Shown: piece after piece, positions 32,209-40,729 of the stretch
Position numbering within the stretch: position 1 is the stretch's first letter
How the letters are laid out: every line of letters starts with the position of its first letter
Origin: Synechococcus sp. MU1617
GTDB lineage: Bacteria > Cyanobacteriota > Cyanobacteriia > PCC-6307 > Cyanobiaceae
DNA: 64,000 nucleotides
Direction of reading: 5' to 3'
Assembly: GCF_020514235.1 (NCBI RefSeq)
Contig: NZ_VTLB01000001.1
Span: forward strand, 1 to 64,000
The notes under the pieces: model-generated
Told to the model about the DNA's origin: nothing
Database searches by the model: none
What the model saw: only the letters and a program-made list of their open reading frames with translations
Program-made: the position numbers and the translations under genes

Positions 32209-33899
32209 CAGCGGTTCTGGATCAACGCCATCGCTGTTTGGAGTGAATCCGCTTCATCGGCGGGTTTGTCGCGTCGCCAGCGCAGGATGCGTGGGAAACG
32301 CACGGCGATGCCGGATTTGTGGCGTTTGGAAGGATGAATCCCTTCAAATCCAATCTCAAACACCAGTTCTGCTTGAACGGATCGTGCCGGCCCGAAGCGC
32401 TGCAGGGTGTTGCGTCGGATCCAGCGGTCAAGCTCGAGGATTTCGGCGTCGTTGAGGCCGGAATAGGCCTTGGCGAAGGTCACCAACTGCGGCTCTTCCG
32501 CGTTGGTCCAGAGGCCGAAGGTGTAGTCGGTGAACAGGTTGGCGCGTCGCCCACTGCCGGCCTGGGCATAGAGGAGCACTGCGTCGAGGGTCATCGGCTC
32601 CAGCTTGTGCTTCCACCAGTTGCCGCGCTTGCGCCCGCTCAGATAAGGCGATTCCGCTTGTTTGAGCATCAGGCCTTCGGCGTTGTGTTGACGGGCCTGG
32701 TTGCGTTGTGTCTCCAGCTCCTCCCAGGTGTTGATCGACCAGGACGGGCTCTGCTGCAGCCGCCACGACTCGGGATGCTCGATGTTTTCCAGCAGCGCAG
32801 CCAGTTGCTGCTGACGCTGCCTTAATCCCTGCTGGCGGATGTCGACACCCTGATGTTCCAGCAGGTCGTAGGCGATGAACTGCATCGGGCAGTCCCGTTT
32901 CAACGTTGCTCCAACGGTTTTGCGGCCGAGCCGTCGTTGCAGCTGATCAAAGCCAAGCGGTGTGGCCGCGTTCCGTTGCCAGCAGATCAGTTCGCCGTCG
33001 AGAACGCTGCCGGATGGCAAGGCCTGGGCTATCTCCACAAGCTCAGGGAAGCTCTCGTTGACCAGTTCTTCTCCACGGCTCCAGAGGTAGACGCCGGAAC
33101 CGCGATGAATCAGCTGACCGCGGATCCCGTCCCATTTCCACTCCAGTTGCCAATCTTTTGCGGATGTCTCCTGCAGTCGTTCGGGTTCCAGGGGACTGGC
33201 GAGATAAAAGGGGTAGGGGGTGCCACTGGAACGGTGTTCATCCGCGGTCGCGCAGGCGGTGAGTTGAACGAATCGCTCAGCGGAGGGCTCAAAGCCGCCC
33301 ATCAGCCGTTGCACCACAAGACTTTCCTCCAGATCAAACGCCTCGGCGATGGCGCGGCTGATCAGTCCCGTCGACACGCCGACACGGAATCCGCCCGTGA
33401 GCAACTTGTTGACGATGAAGTGCTGGTCGGGCGGGGTGCTGTGCCAGAGCCAGATCACGGCATTGGCTTGGTCGTCATCGCTTCTGGTGCTGATGGCCGG
33501 CAGCAGGGTGTCCATCCACCAGCGCAGGGGCATGTCTCCCTCCCCGCTGGGAAGACCGGGATCGGTTGCTTTAACCCGCTCTTGCACGGCGGGCCAGAGC
33601 AGGCTGATGGTTTCGGCTGAGTCGCCCACTTGGCCGTAGCAGTCGTCGATCAGCCAATCCGGAAGACCACCGCGGTCCCGCAGAATGTCGCGCAGTCGGC
33701 GACCGGTGATCAAGCGGCGGCGTCGTTTGCCCAACAGCAGCGTCAACGCCCAAGCCGCTTCCCCTGGATCGACCCCCTGAAAGTGATCCACCAGCGCCTG
33801 CACCTTGGCCTTGGTGCCTGTGACCTGATCCAGCTGATTGAACAGGTCCTGAAAGGCCCGCATGCGCGTTTGAACGGGATGGTTGAAATGCCACGCCAT
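32208..33899 (-). CDS. ATP-dependent DNA ligase
   Basis: A 563-residue ligase of the LigB-like bacterial group. The adenylated lysine is in the KxDG motif LEWKWDGIRGQL near residue 250, downstream of a helical DNA-binding N-terminal domain. ELICW and LMLKQAESPY are the later nucleotidyltransferase motifs, and the C-terminal OB fold ends with SGIAVRFPRILRWRRDK. This is separate from the NAD-dependent replicative ligase and serves repair together with the helicase and nuclease genes nearby. Confidence 0.93.
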   Translation of the reverse strand: MAWHFNHPVQTRMRAFQDLFNQLDQVTGTKAKVQALVDHFQGVDPGEAAWALTLLLGKRRRRLITGRRLRDILRDRGGLPDWLIDDCYGQVGDSAETISLLWPAVQERVKATDPGLPSGEGDMPLRWWMDTLLPAISTRSDDDQANAVIWLWHSTPPDQHFIVNKLLTGGFRVGVSTGLISRAIAEAFDLEESLVVQRLMGGFEPSAERFVQLTACATADEHRSSGTPYPFYLASPLEPERLQETSAKDWQLEWKWDGIRGQLIHRGSGVYLWSRGEELVNESFPELVEIAQALPSGSVLDGELICWQRNAATPLGFDQLQRRLGRKTVGATLKRDCPMQFIAYDLLEHQGVDIRQQGLRQRQQQLAALLENIEHPESWRLQQSPSWSINTWEELETQRNQARQHNAEGLMLKQAESPYLSGRKRGNWWKHKLEPMTLDAVLLYAQAGSGRRANLFTDYTFGLWTNAEEPQLVTFAKAYSGLNDAEILELDRWIRRNTLQRFGPARSVQAELVFEIGFEGIHPSKRHKSGIAVRFPRILRWRRDKPADEADSLQTAMALIQNR

Positions 33900-33982
33900 C
33901 CTGACAAGACATTTTGTGAGAGGTGCTGGAAATCAGGCTGAGACCTGTGTTGATGTGAGCGACAGCTTCCTGAATCAGCCGG

Positions 33983-34243
33983 ATGGCACTCCTCTGGGAC
34001 AACCTGGCGCAACAACTCAGCAGCGTGCGCGCTGCTAGCTCAGCCACGGCCGTCGTGACCCCCGTGGTTGGCTCTGGAACGTCGGATGATCCATCCGATC
34101 GCCGTCGTCGTCTTCAGAAGGCGCTTGAGGCCGTTAAAGACAGCGGCAACGCCATGATGATCGAGTCGCTCACGGCCGCGATCGAAGGTCGCGAGGCGAA
34201 TCTCAACCTCCCGGAGCTGCCGGACGGGATCGCCAAGTTTTAG
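33983..34243 (+). CDS. hypothetical protein inside the repair cluster
   Basis: An 86-residue basic/acidic helical protein (DRRRRLQKALEAVKDSG, then MMIESLTAAIEGREANLNLP) on the strand opposite to the flanking repair genes. ATG 33983 is clear. Its stop overlaps the end of the convergent nuclease gene by four bases. No family recognised; no direct evidence links it to repair. Confidence 0.6.
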   Translation: MALLWDNLAQQLSSVRAASSATAVVTPVVGSGTSDDPSDRRRRLQKALEAVKDSGNAMMIESLTAAIEGREANLNLPELPDGIAKF

Positions 34244-35226
34244 TCCGCTTCCCCTCCGAACAGGGTCTCCAGCGGCTCCGCATCTACACCTTCCACCTCC
34301 CGCAGGTAACGGGCCAGAACGTCGCTCTGGCCATGGGTGACGTACACCTTGCGGGCGCCGCTGTCCCGAACAGTCTGGATCAGTCCAGGCCAGTCGGCAT
34401 GATCACTGAGCACGAACCCCCGCTCATAGCCCCGCCGTCGCCGGGCTCCGCGTACGGCCATCCAGCCGGAGGCAAAGGCGGTTTGTGGTGATTTGAAGCG
34501 GCGCATCCAGCTGGAGCGATGGGCTGAGGGTGGCGCCAAAATCAACCGGCCGTTGAGAGGATCCTTGCGAGGAAGTTCACTGACGGGGCGGCTAGGGGGC
34601 ATGGGAATCCCCGCATCCCGGTAGTGACGGGTCACGGTTTCCACGGCGCCGTGCAACAGCACTTCTTCCTCCACGCCAATGGCCTTCAATTCGGCCAGCA
34701 ACCGTTGGGCTTTGCCGAAGGCGTAGCAGAACAGCAGTGACGGCCTGCTGCGATCACGGCTCCACCAGGCATGGATGTCCTGGGCTACCTGCGCCCCGCT
34801 CTGCCAGCGATAGATCGGCATCCCGAAGGTGGCTTCGGTGATCAGCACATCGCAGTGCACCGGTTCAAAGGGTTCGCAACTGGGGTCGTCATCCCGTTTG
34901 TAATCACCGCTGACCACCCACACCTCACCCTCCGATTCCAGGCGGATCTGCGCTGAACCGAGCACGTGTCCGGCGCTGTGAAACGACACCTTGCATTGCC
35001 CCAACCAGTGTTCTTCGCCGTAGGCCACCGGGTGAAGCGTGATGTCCTGACCAAGTCTCTGGCGCAGTACCCCTTCACTGGAGGCCACAGCCCAGTACTC
35101 CCCGCATCCGGGTCGGGCGTGGTCGGCATGGGCGTGGGTGATCAGAGCCCGGGGAACTGGACGCCAAGGGTCGACCCAGGCCTTTGCGGCTCGGCAATAC
35201 AACCCTTCGGGCGTGTGTTCGATCAA
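34240..35226 (-). CDS. ligase-associated nuclease (metallo-beta-lactamase / Artemis-SNM1 type)
   Basis: A 328-residue metallo-beta-lactamase-fold protein. The metal-binding motif is LITHAHADHA near residue 28 (HxHxDH), SAGHVLGSAQI near 85 gives another His, and LSDHADWPGL and YVTHGQ near 270-300 complete the beta-CASP features. In the family this is the exonuclease partner of ATP-dependent ligase and Lhr-like helicase. It stands upstream of them on the same strand, separated by the reversed small gene. Confidence 0.9.
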   Translation of the reverse strand: MIEHTPEGLYCRAAKAWVDPWRPVPRALITHAHADHARPGCGEYWAVASSEGVLRQRLGQDITLHPVAYGEEHWLGQCKVSFHSAGHVLGSAQIRLESEGEVWVVSGDYKRDDDPSCEPFEPVHCDVLITEATFGMPIYRWQSGAQVAQDIHAWWSRDRSRPSLLFCYAFGKAQRLLAELKAIGVEEEVLLHGAVETVTRHYRDAGIPMPPSRPVSELPRKDPLNGRLILAPPSAHRSSWMRRFKSPQTAFASGWMAVRGARRRRGYERGFVLSDHADWPGLIQTVRDSGARKVYVTHGQSDVLARYLREVEGVDAEPLETLFGGEAD

Positions 35227-35293
35227 GCTCCGCTGCTGATCGCTGCAGACAGTCTGAAAGCCCCGTAGCTTGAACGCGTTTGCCCCGCTTGCG

Positions 35294-35527
35294 ATGAAGC
35301 TTCTCGCTGCTGCTCTGTTTGTTTCAGCTCTGGCTGTGCCCAGTTCCGCTTTGGCTCAGAAAAAGATTCCCAAGGCACAAGGCCATAACCAATGCCCCCT
35401 GGGTTATGTCAACACGCTTGGCACCACCTGCACGTCTCCCATCTATTACGAGATGAGGCCCACCAACGGTGAAGCCTGCCCCTCCGGCTGGATGAATGTT
35501 GGCGCTGGCTACTGCCGCAAGAAGTAA
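35294..35527 (+). CDS. secreted small cysteine-containing protein
   Basis: A 77-residue product from ATG 35294 with a signal peptide (MKLLAAALFVSALAVPSSAL) and a mature domain with four cysteines (NQCPLGY, TTCTSP, EACPSGW, GYCRKK), likely two disulfides. An upstream TTG at 35270 adds eight residues. Confidence 0.7.
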   Translation: MKLLAAALFVSALAVPSSALAQKKIPKAQGHNQCPLGYVNTLGTTCTSPIYYEMRPTNGEACPSGWMNVGAGYCRKK

Positions 35528-35959
35528 TCAGTTCTTCTGTTTTGGCCTCAGGCCACTCCAGCGCTCGAGGGTGTTGATCGATTGAACACCCTCCAGCCGC
35601 GTTGATCCGGGTCGTGTCCATGTGGGGATGGAGCGAATGTTTTCACCCCTGCATTGGCTGAGCTGGTCGGGATATTTGTCGGGCAGACCGCATTCCACGT
35701 AGTTCAGTTTGCGTCCGGCCTGTTTGCCGAAGAGTTTCATCTGCTCTTTGCAGGCGGGGCACCAATGGGCCCCAAAAAACCTGGCATCCAGCGTATTGAG
35801 TTGGTCGGCCAACTTGATCGTTTGTGCTGTGGATTCCGTTGCAGGTTCAGGGATGGGTTGGTTCCAGGGTTGCGCAGCTGCTGTGGTGCACGTTGTCCCC
35901 GTCATCGCTGCCATCAAGATCAGAATCCTGATGCCCTTGGGCTGGGTCACAGGTGCCAT
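35528..35959 (-). CDS. exported thioredoxin-fold protein
   Basis: A 143-residue protein with an N-terminal signal-like helix and a thioredoxin-type active site FFGAHWCPACKEQMKLFGK near residue 63. The later YVECG and NIRSIPTW (cis-proline region) complete the fold. It resembles the thioredoxin-like domain that accompanies VKOR in cyanobacteria, so a role in extracytoplasmic disulfide chemistry is plausible. It converges with the secreted cysteine protein, and their ends adjoin at 35527/35528. Confidence 0.78.
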   Translation of the reverse strand: MAPVTQPKGIRILILMAAMTGTTCTTAAAQPWNQPIPEPATESTAQTIKLADQLNTLDARFFGAHWCPACKEQMKLFGKQAGRKLNYVECGLPDKYPDQLSQCRGENIRSIPTWTRPGSTRLEGVQSINTLERWSGLRPKQKN

Positions 35960-36026
35960 GCATTGCGTGGGGTGAATTGTCGAAAAGTTATTCGCATCAG
36001 ATCGCTTCCTCTGAGCCGTTGGCCCG

Positions 36027-36959
36027 TCACCGGCTCATTTCGAGCATGCGCTGCATGGGTTTCATGGCCTTCAGGCGCATCGATTCATCCATCTCGATCG
36101 CAGGCGTGAGGGTCTCCAGGCATGCCTTCAGTTTCTCCAGGGTGTTGAGCCGCATGTAGGGGCATGCATTGCAGCTGCATCCATCGATTCCTGGCACGTC
36201 GAGCAAAGTTTTCTCAGGGACCCGTTGCTGCATCTGGTGCAGGATCCCTGGTTCCGTCAGAACGATGAAGCTGTTGCAGGAGCTCTGTTCGGTGTAATTC
36301 AACAGCTTGCTGGTGGATCCAATGAAATCCGCCAGGTCCAGCAGGTTCTGCTGGCATTCGGGGTGCGCGATGACTTCAGCCGAAGGATGTTCGTGCTTGA
36401 GAGCTAGCACCGCTTCTTCGCTGAAGGTCTCATGAACGATGCAGCGTCCCGGCCAGAGGGTCAGCTCGCGACCGCTCTGTTGTTGAACCCAGCGCCCCAG
36501 GTTTTGATCGGGGGCGAACAGAACGGGCTGATCGGCAGGCAGCTGGTTCACCAGATCAACGGCATTGCTGCTGGTGCAGATCAGATCGCTTTGCGCCTTC
36601 ACCGCTGCTGTGCAGTTGATGTAACTCACCACGAAGTGGTCGGGGTGTTCTGCACGAAAGCGGGCGAACTCATCGGCGGGACAGTCGTCCGCCAGGGAGC
36701 ACCCGGCCTCTAAATCCGGCAGCACCACCGTCTTTTCCGGGCTGAGAATCTTGGCGGTCTCTGCCATGAAGTGCACGCCGCAGAACACGATCACGTCTGC
36801 ATCGGTGCTGGCGGCCTGGCGCGACAGCTCGAGGGAGTCACCTACAAAATCGGCGATGTCCTGAATCTCCGGTTCCTGGTAGTAGTGCGCCAGGATCACG
36901 GCATTGCGGTCCTTGCGAAGCCGGTTGATCGCCGCAACAAGGGCGGTGTCAGCGCTCAT
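36027..36959 (-). CDS. nadA: quinolinate synthase A
   Basis: Condenses iminoaspartate with dihydroxyacetone phosphate to quinolinate, the NAD de novo pathway. The 310-residue product contains [20 protein letters not shown] near 21, and the three cluster-ligand cysteines in GCSLADDC near 97, HPECQQN and [11 protein letters not shown] near 283. The length is right for the two-domain-plus form. ATG 36959 is chosen; an upstream start at 36998 would add 13 unrelated residues. Confidence 0.95.
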   Translation of the reverse strand: MSADTALVAAINRLRKDRNAVILAHYYQEPEIQDIADFVGDSLELSRQAASTDADVIVFCGVHFMAETAKILSPEKTVVLPDLEAGCSLADDCPADEFARFRAEHPDHFVVSYINCTAAVKAQSDLICTSSNAVDLVNQLPADQPVLFAPDQNLGRWVQQQSGRELTLWPGRCIVHETFSEEAVLALKHEHPSAEVIAHPECQQNLLDLADFIGSTSKLLNYTEQSSCNSFIVLTEPGILHQMQQRVPEKTLLDVPGIDGCSCNACPYMRLNTLEKLKACLETLTPAIEMDESMRLKAMKPMQRMLEMSR

Positions 36960-37012
36960 CAGGACCGGTTCGAGGCAGGATGACCACAGCCTAGGCATTC
37001 GCTCTGAAGCAC

Positions 37013-37861
37013 CTGCGACTTGCCATTGCCGGTGATCTGCACGGCGCCTGGGGCGACGCTGATGAACAGCTGCTGCAGCATCTCAAGCCCGATGCTGTTC
37101 TTTTTGTAGGTGATCTCGCTGATGGGGATCTGCGGCTGACGCGACGGATCACGCGGCTTCCCTTTCCCGTAGCCGTGATCCTGGGGAACCACGACCGCGG
37201 ACGGGATCGCAGTGGCGGCATCCTTGAGCAGCAACTGGCTGTGCTCGGCGATCTGCACTGCGCCTGGCGCTCGATCCAATGGCCCGAGCTCCCATTGACG
37301 GTTGTAGGTGCGCGTCCCTGCAGTGCAGGTGGAGGTTTTCACCTGTCGAAAGCGGTTGAGGCGGTGTACGGCCCGGTGTCGCTTGAAGCCTCAGCCGATC
37401 GGATCGTGAAGGCCGCAGCCGTTGTTCCCACCGACCAGCCCTTGATCGTGATGGCCCACTGCGGACCCTCGGGGTTGGGATCCGATGCCGCCAGTCCCTG
37501 CGGGCGCGATTGGAAGACACCGGCGCTCGACTGGGGAGATCAGGATCTGGCCCTCGCCTTGGATCGCATGGCCAAGAACCGACCTGCTGATCTGGTGATC
37601 TTTGGCCACATGCACCATGCCCTCAAGCGCGGCTCCGGTTTCCGCCAGAACCTGCTGCGTCATCGCCATGGAACCGCGCTGATCAACGCCGCCTGTGTGC
37701 CGCGTGCAGGGTTTGATGGGCACGGGCGGACGCTGCTGCACCTTTCCTGGGCTGAATTCCAGGGCTCCCGTCTCGCTCTGCTCGCCCATCGCTGGTACAC
37801 CCCCGATGCTGAGTTGATCCATCAGGAGCAGTTGCAGATGGATGCTCCGCTGCCGTGCTGA
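37013..37861 (+). CDS. metallophosphoesterase (TIGR04168-like), apparent CTG start
   Basis: A calcineurin-like phosphoesterase of about 282 residues. Motifs: [14 protein letters not shown] at the N-terminus, [11 protein letters not shown] near 33, [11 protein letters not shown] near 55, [10 protein letters not shown] near 150 and [11 protein letters not shown] near 195, the full metal set. The frame has a TAG at 36992-36994 and no ATG, GTG or TTG before the first motif, so the first usable codon next to the conserved strand is CTG 37013 (or CTG 37004). Starting at GTG 37175 would delete the first metal motifs. Substrate unknown. It overlaps the next gene by seven bases. Confidence 0.8.
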   Translation: MRLAIAGDLHGAWGDADEQLLQHLKPDAVLFVGDLADGDLRLTRRITRLPFPVAVILGNHDRGRDRSGGILEQQLAVLGDLHCAWRSIQWPELPLTVVGARPCSAGGGFHLSKAVEAVYGPVSLEASADRIVKAAAVVPTDQPLIVMAHCGPSGLGSDAASPCGRDWKTPALDWGDQDLALALDRMAKNRPADLVIFGHMHHALKRGSGFRQNLLRHRHGTALINAACVPRAGFDGHGRTLLHLSWAEFQGSRLALLAHRWYTPDAELIHQEQLQMDAPLPC

Positions 37862-38940
37862 TCTATTTCTGCAGCAGCAGCCATGGCTACGGCCATGCCG
37901 CCCGAGATGCGGCGGTGCTGCAGCGGCTGCGCCGCCTTCGTCCCGACTGGACCTTGGTGATGAGCTCGGGTCTGTCCTCCCCTGTGCTGAAGCTGCTGTT
38001 GGGGGATGCAGCAATTCAGCAACGTTCCTGTCAATGGGATGTGGGCATGGTGCAGGCCGATGCGCTCGGTGTGGATTGTGCTGCCACCCTCAGCGCCTTG
38101 GATCAGCTGGAGCAACGGCTGCCGCACCTGATCGAGGCTGAGGCCAACTGGCTGGCGTCGCAGGGGCAGCCGGTCTTGATCGTCGGGGACATTCCCCCGG
38201 CCGCGGCCGCCTTGGCCCAGCGCCTCGATGCACCTCTGGTTTGGATGAGCAATTTCGGATGGGATGACATCTATGGCCCGTTGGGGGCTGCCTTCCAGCG
38301 CTGGGCTGATGCTGCCGCTGAGGCCTATCGCAGCGGTGATCTGCTGCTGCGCTGTCCATTTGATCTGGCCATGAACTGGGGTTTGCCTGAACGGAGGCTC
38401 GGGTTGGTCTGCGCCAGCCCGCGGTCCATCCCGGCGGATCTTGATGCTTCCCTGGATGCCCAGGATGGTCCCCTGGTGATGGTGGGTTTTGGAGGCCTTG
38501 GCCTGTCCATCTCTGGGAATCTGTTTCGGCTTTGGCCCAACCACCATTTCCTGCTTCCGGCCTCTGCCGTTGCTTCGCATGCGCCTGAGTTGGCAGCCCT
38601 CCCCAATCTCACGCTTCTACCGGATGGGCTGCGTCCCGTTGATGTGCTCGGCCGTTGCTCCCGGTTTCTGGGCAAGCCGGGTTTCAGTAGTTTCTGCGAG
38701 GCGATGGCCCACGGGGTTGGGATGCATGTAGTGGAGCGCAGTGGCTTCGCTGAAGCTTCGGCGTTGATGGGTGGTCTGCGTCGCCATGGCCAGCACCGAT
38801 GCCTCAGCCGTCAGGACCTGGACACCGGGGCATGGCAGCTGGACCAGCCGTTGCTGGGGCCAAGCGACGCCGCTCTTTCTGCATCAGGGGCCTCAGAAGC
38901 CGCTCAAGCACTGGTGAATTGGTTGGCAGATCACTTTTAA
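37855..38940 (+). CDS. GT-B fold glycosyltransferase-like protein
   Basis: A 361-residue protein with a MurG/GT28-like layout: SSSHGYGHAARDAAVLQRL near the start, MVGFGGLG near 205 between domains and the donor-site motif LGKPGFSSFCEAMAHG near 280. The first-domain histidine and the C-terminal donor loop suggest a nucleotide-sugar transferase; acceptor unknown. GTG 37855 overlaps the phosphoesterase stop, suggesting a shared operon. Confidence 0.78.
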   Translation: MLIYFCSSSHGYGHAARDAAVLQRLRRLRPDWTLVMSSGLSSPVLKLLLGDAAIQQRSCQWDVGMVQADALGVDCAATLSALDQLEQRLPHLIEAEANWLASQGQPVLIVGDIPPAAAALAQRLDAPLVWMSNFGWDDIYGPLGAAFQRWADAAAEAYRSGDLLLRCPFDLAMNWGLPERRLGLVCASPRSIPADLDASLDAQDGPLVMVGFGGLGLSISGNLFRLWPNHHFLLPASAVASHAPELAALPNLTLLPDGLRPVDVLGRCSRFLGKPGFSSFCEAMAHGVGMHVVERSGFAEASALMGGLRRHGQHRCLSRQDLDTGAWQLDQPLLGPSDAALSASGASEAAQALVNWLADHF

Positions 38941-39143
38941 TTTCTGGTATTTAACAACACCTTTTTGAACTGATTTGTTTCCACGTTGACGTCTTAGCCG
39001 ATTATTTGACTGGCATATATACCTATTGCTTTGAACCTTCTGTTCGAGAAGGTACGTCGGGCGGATTTTTTTCCGCTTGAGCATTTCATCCGCTTCTGAT
39101 CTGCTCCTCGCCCTCTCGAGGGCATGTTCTTTGAACGCTCTTT
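38941..39143 (+). promoter_or_regulatory. leader region with hairpins before lysozyme-like gene
   Basis: About 200 A+T-richer bases. Three small hairpins are visible: CCTTCT/AGAAGG (39036-39052), GCGGA/TCCGC with a T6 loop (39061-39076) and GCCCTC/GAGGGC (39110-39123). It probably holds the promoter and 5' leader of the secreted lysozyme-like gene. No known riboswitch recognised. Confidence 0.35.
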
Positions 39144-39863
39144 ATGGCTATCTCTGCATTCATCGGTCGTCAGACGCTCTCAGCGGCCGTGATCGTCGGA
39201 GTGCTGCCTGTTCTCAGTTCCCCACTGCCCGCCCAGGCGAGCTTGTTGCCCCCTGCCTCGCGGGCGCAGTTGATTCATACCTCTGATATCCAGCCCAGTC
39301 GGGCAATTCCCTATGTGATCACGCCCGAACGTCGGGCGATGCTGAACACGATCCGCTTCGCTGAAGGCACCTGGAAAGGTGGCCTGGATGTGGGCTATCG
39401 GGTGATGTTCGGAGGTGGCTTGATGCCCTCCCTTGCCCGTCATCCCAACCGGGTGATCTACAGCTCCCGCTATGCCAGTGCAGCTGCCGGGGCCTACCAG
39501 TTCATGCCCTTCACCTGGAACCTGGTTCAGCGCAGCATCGGCGTGCGCGGGTTCGGGCCTGAGGCTCAGGACCAGGGTGCTTTGTTCCTGATTCAGCGGC
39601 GCAAAGCCCTGTCTCTGACCGACACCGGTGTCCTCAGCCCCGTTCTCGCAGCCATGCTGGCTCCCGAGTGGGCATCATTTCCCACCCTTGCCGGTCGCAG
39701 CTACTACGGCCAGCCCGTCAAGAAATACGCGCGACTTCGCTCGTTTTATGACGTGAATCTTGCTGAGTTGCGTCGACTGCGTGACGTCAAGCGACAGGCC
39801 TTGGTGGCGCCTCCGCCGGCGCTGTGCACCGGGTCACGCATCGAATGCGCCACCCGGCTCTGA
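39144..39863 (+). CDS. secreted lambda-lysozyme-like muramidase
   Basis: A 239-residue protein with a signal peptide (about residues 10-30). The domain from residue 63 follows the phage-lambda-lysozyme pattern (GH104/GH24-like): MLNTIRFAEGTWKG with the catalytic glutamate, GYRVMFGGGLMP, SAAAGAYQFMPFTWN, a DQGALFLIQRRKAL helix and LAPEWASFPTLAGRSYYGQ. It should cleave peptidoglycan in the periplasm. The adjacent gene is psb32 on the opposite strand. Cyanobacteria carry such genes as resident wall enzymes; no other phage genes are present here. Confidence 0.88.
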   Translation: MAISAFIGRQTLSAAVIVGVLPVLSSPLPAQASLLPPASRAQLIHTSDIQPSRAIPYVITPERRAMLNTIRFAEGTWKGGLDVGYRVMFGGGLMPSLARHPNRVIYSSRYASAAAGAYQFMPFTWNLVQRSIGVRGFGPEAQDQGALFLIQRRKALSLTDTGVLSPVLAAMLAPEWASFPTLAGRSYYGQPVKKYARLRSFYDVNLAELRRLRDVKRQALVAPPPALCTGSRIECATRL

Positions 39864-39888
39864 AAAGCGTCGAGAACTTCTAAGTCCC

Positions 39889-40698
39889 TCAGCCTTCGGC
39901 GTCGTTCTGAAGCTTTTGCCCGACGGTGGCCTGGGCAATCAGATAGGCGGCGATTCCACCGGCCAGGAAGCCAACCCCATTGCGCAGCAGGGGCATCACC
40001 TCTGAGGTGCGTGTCACCACGGGGGCGACTCCAAAGACGCCGAACAGCATCACCCACAGCGGTGAAAGCAGCAGCAACCAGGCCCAGGCGATGGTCTCGC
40101 CCTCCTTCCGGGGGTAGGCCGCAAAGCCAGCAATCAAGCCGCCAAAGATCGAGGTGGTCAGGGTCCACAGCCACTGTTCCTGGGGAAGACCAGGCACCAC
40201 CTGACAGCCACCCCGGTCCAGACAGATCTCCACGGCATTGAGGGCATCCAGCACGGCTCCGTCTTCGCCGTGGTCCTTCACGTAGTACTGGTTGCCGTAG
40301 CGGGTCTGCAGCTCCACCCAGTAAGTGCGCGGCATCATCGCGAAGTAGGCATCACCAACGTTGAAGTTCAGCAGGTTCCCGCCACGGGGGTCGGCCACCA
40401 GCAGCAGGCTGCTTTCATCCAGCCCCCAGAACTCGCGTATGGCCAGGCCTGGTGTGCGCTCGTACTGGGTTAACACCCGCATTTTCCAGCCGGTGCGTTC
40501 CTCCACATCTGCCAGGGATGCCTCCAGCTGGGCCCTCTGGGTGTCGCTGAACACCTTGGCGAGGTCGATCACCGGGGTGGGGTGATCCGGCAGCAGCTCC
40601 GGGTTGTCGTAGGCCGTAGCCGGGCTCACCAGAACACCCAGGCTGATCAGAGCCACGACGACGAGGCTCCACAGATGTCGGATGTGATGTGTTCCCAT
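39889..40698 (-). CDS. psb32: photosystem II repair protein Psb32 (TPM domain)
   Basis: A 269-residue protein with a signal peptide (VVVALISLGVLVSPATA), a TPM/TLP18.3 domain (VIDLAKVFSDTQRAQLEASL near 44 and GNLLNFNVGDAYFA near 108) and two to three C-terminal helices (about 180-262). Psb32 in cyanobacteria and TLP18.3 in plants speed PSII repair after photodamage (family knowledge). Its ATG shares the CATG with an in-frame ATG of the divergent methyltransferase gene. Confidence 0.88.
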   Translation of the reverse strand: MGTHHIRHLWSLVVVALISLGVLVSPATAYDNPELLPDHPTPVIDLAKVFSDTQRAQLEASLADVEERTGWKMRVLTQYERTPGLAIREFWGLDESSLLLVADPRGGNLLNFNVGDAYFAMMPRTYWVELQTRYGNQYYVKDHGEDGAVLDALNAVEICLDRGGCQVVPGLPQEQWLWTLTTSIFGGLIAGFAAYPRKEGETIAWAWLLLLSPLWVMLFGVFGVAPVVTRTSEVMPLLRNGVGFLAGGIAAYLIAQATVGQKLQNDAEG

Positions 40699-40729
40699 GG
40701 AACTGCTGCAGCGACCGGCATTCTCTCCA

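Noticed and set aside
37175-37861. Metallophosphoesterase read from GTG 37175 only
   Set aside because: It would remove the conserved AIAGDLHG and FVGDLADG metal motifs, which are in frame upstream.
39144-39863. Prophage remnant suggested by the lysozyme-like gene
   Set aside because: No other phage gene is adjacent, the protein has its own signal peptide, and its neighbours are ordinary chromosomal genes.
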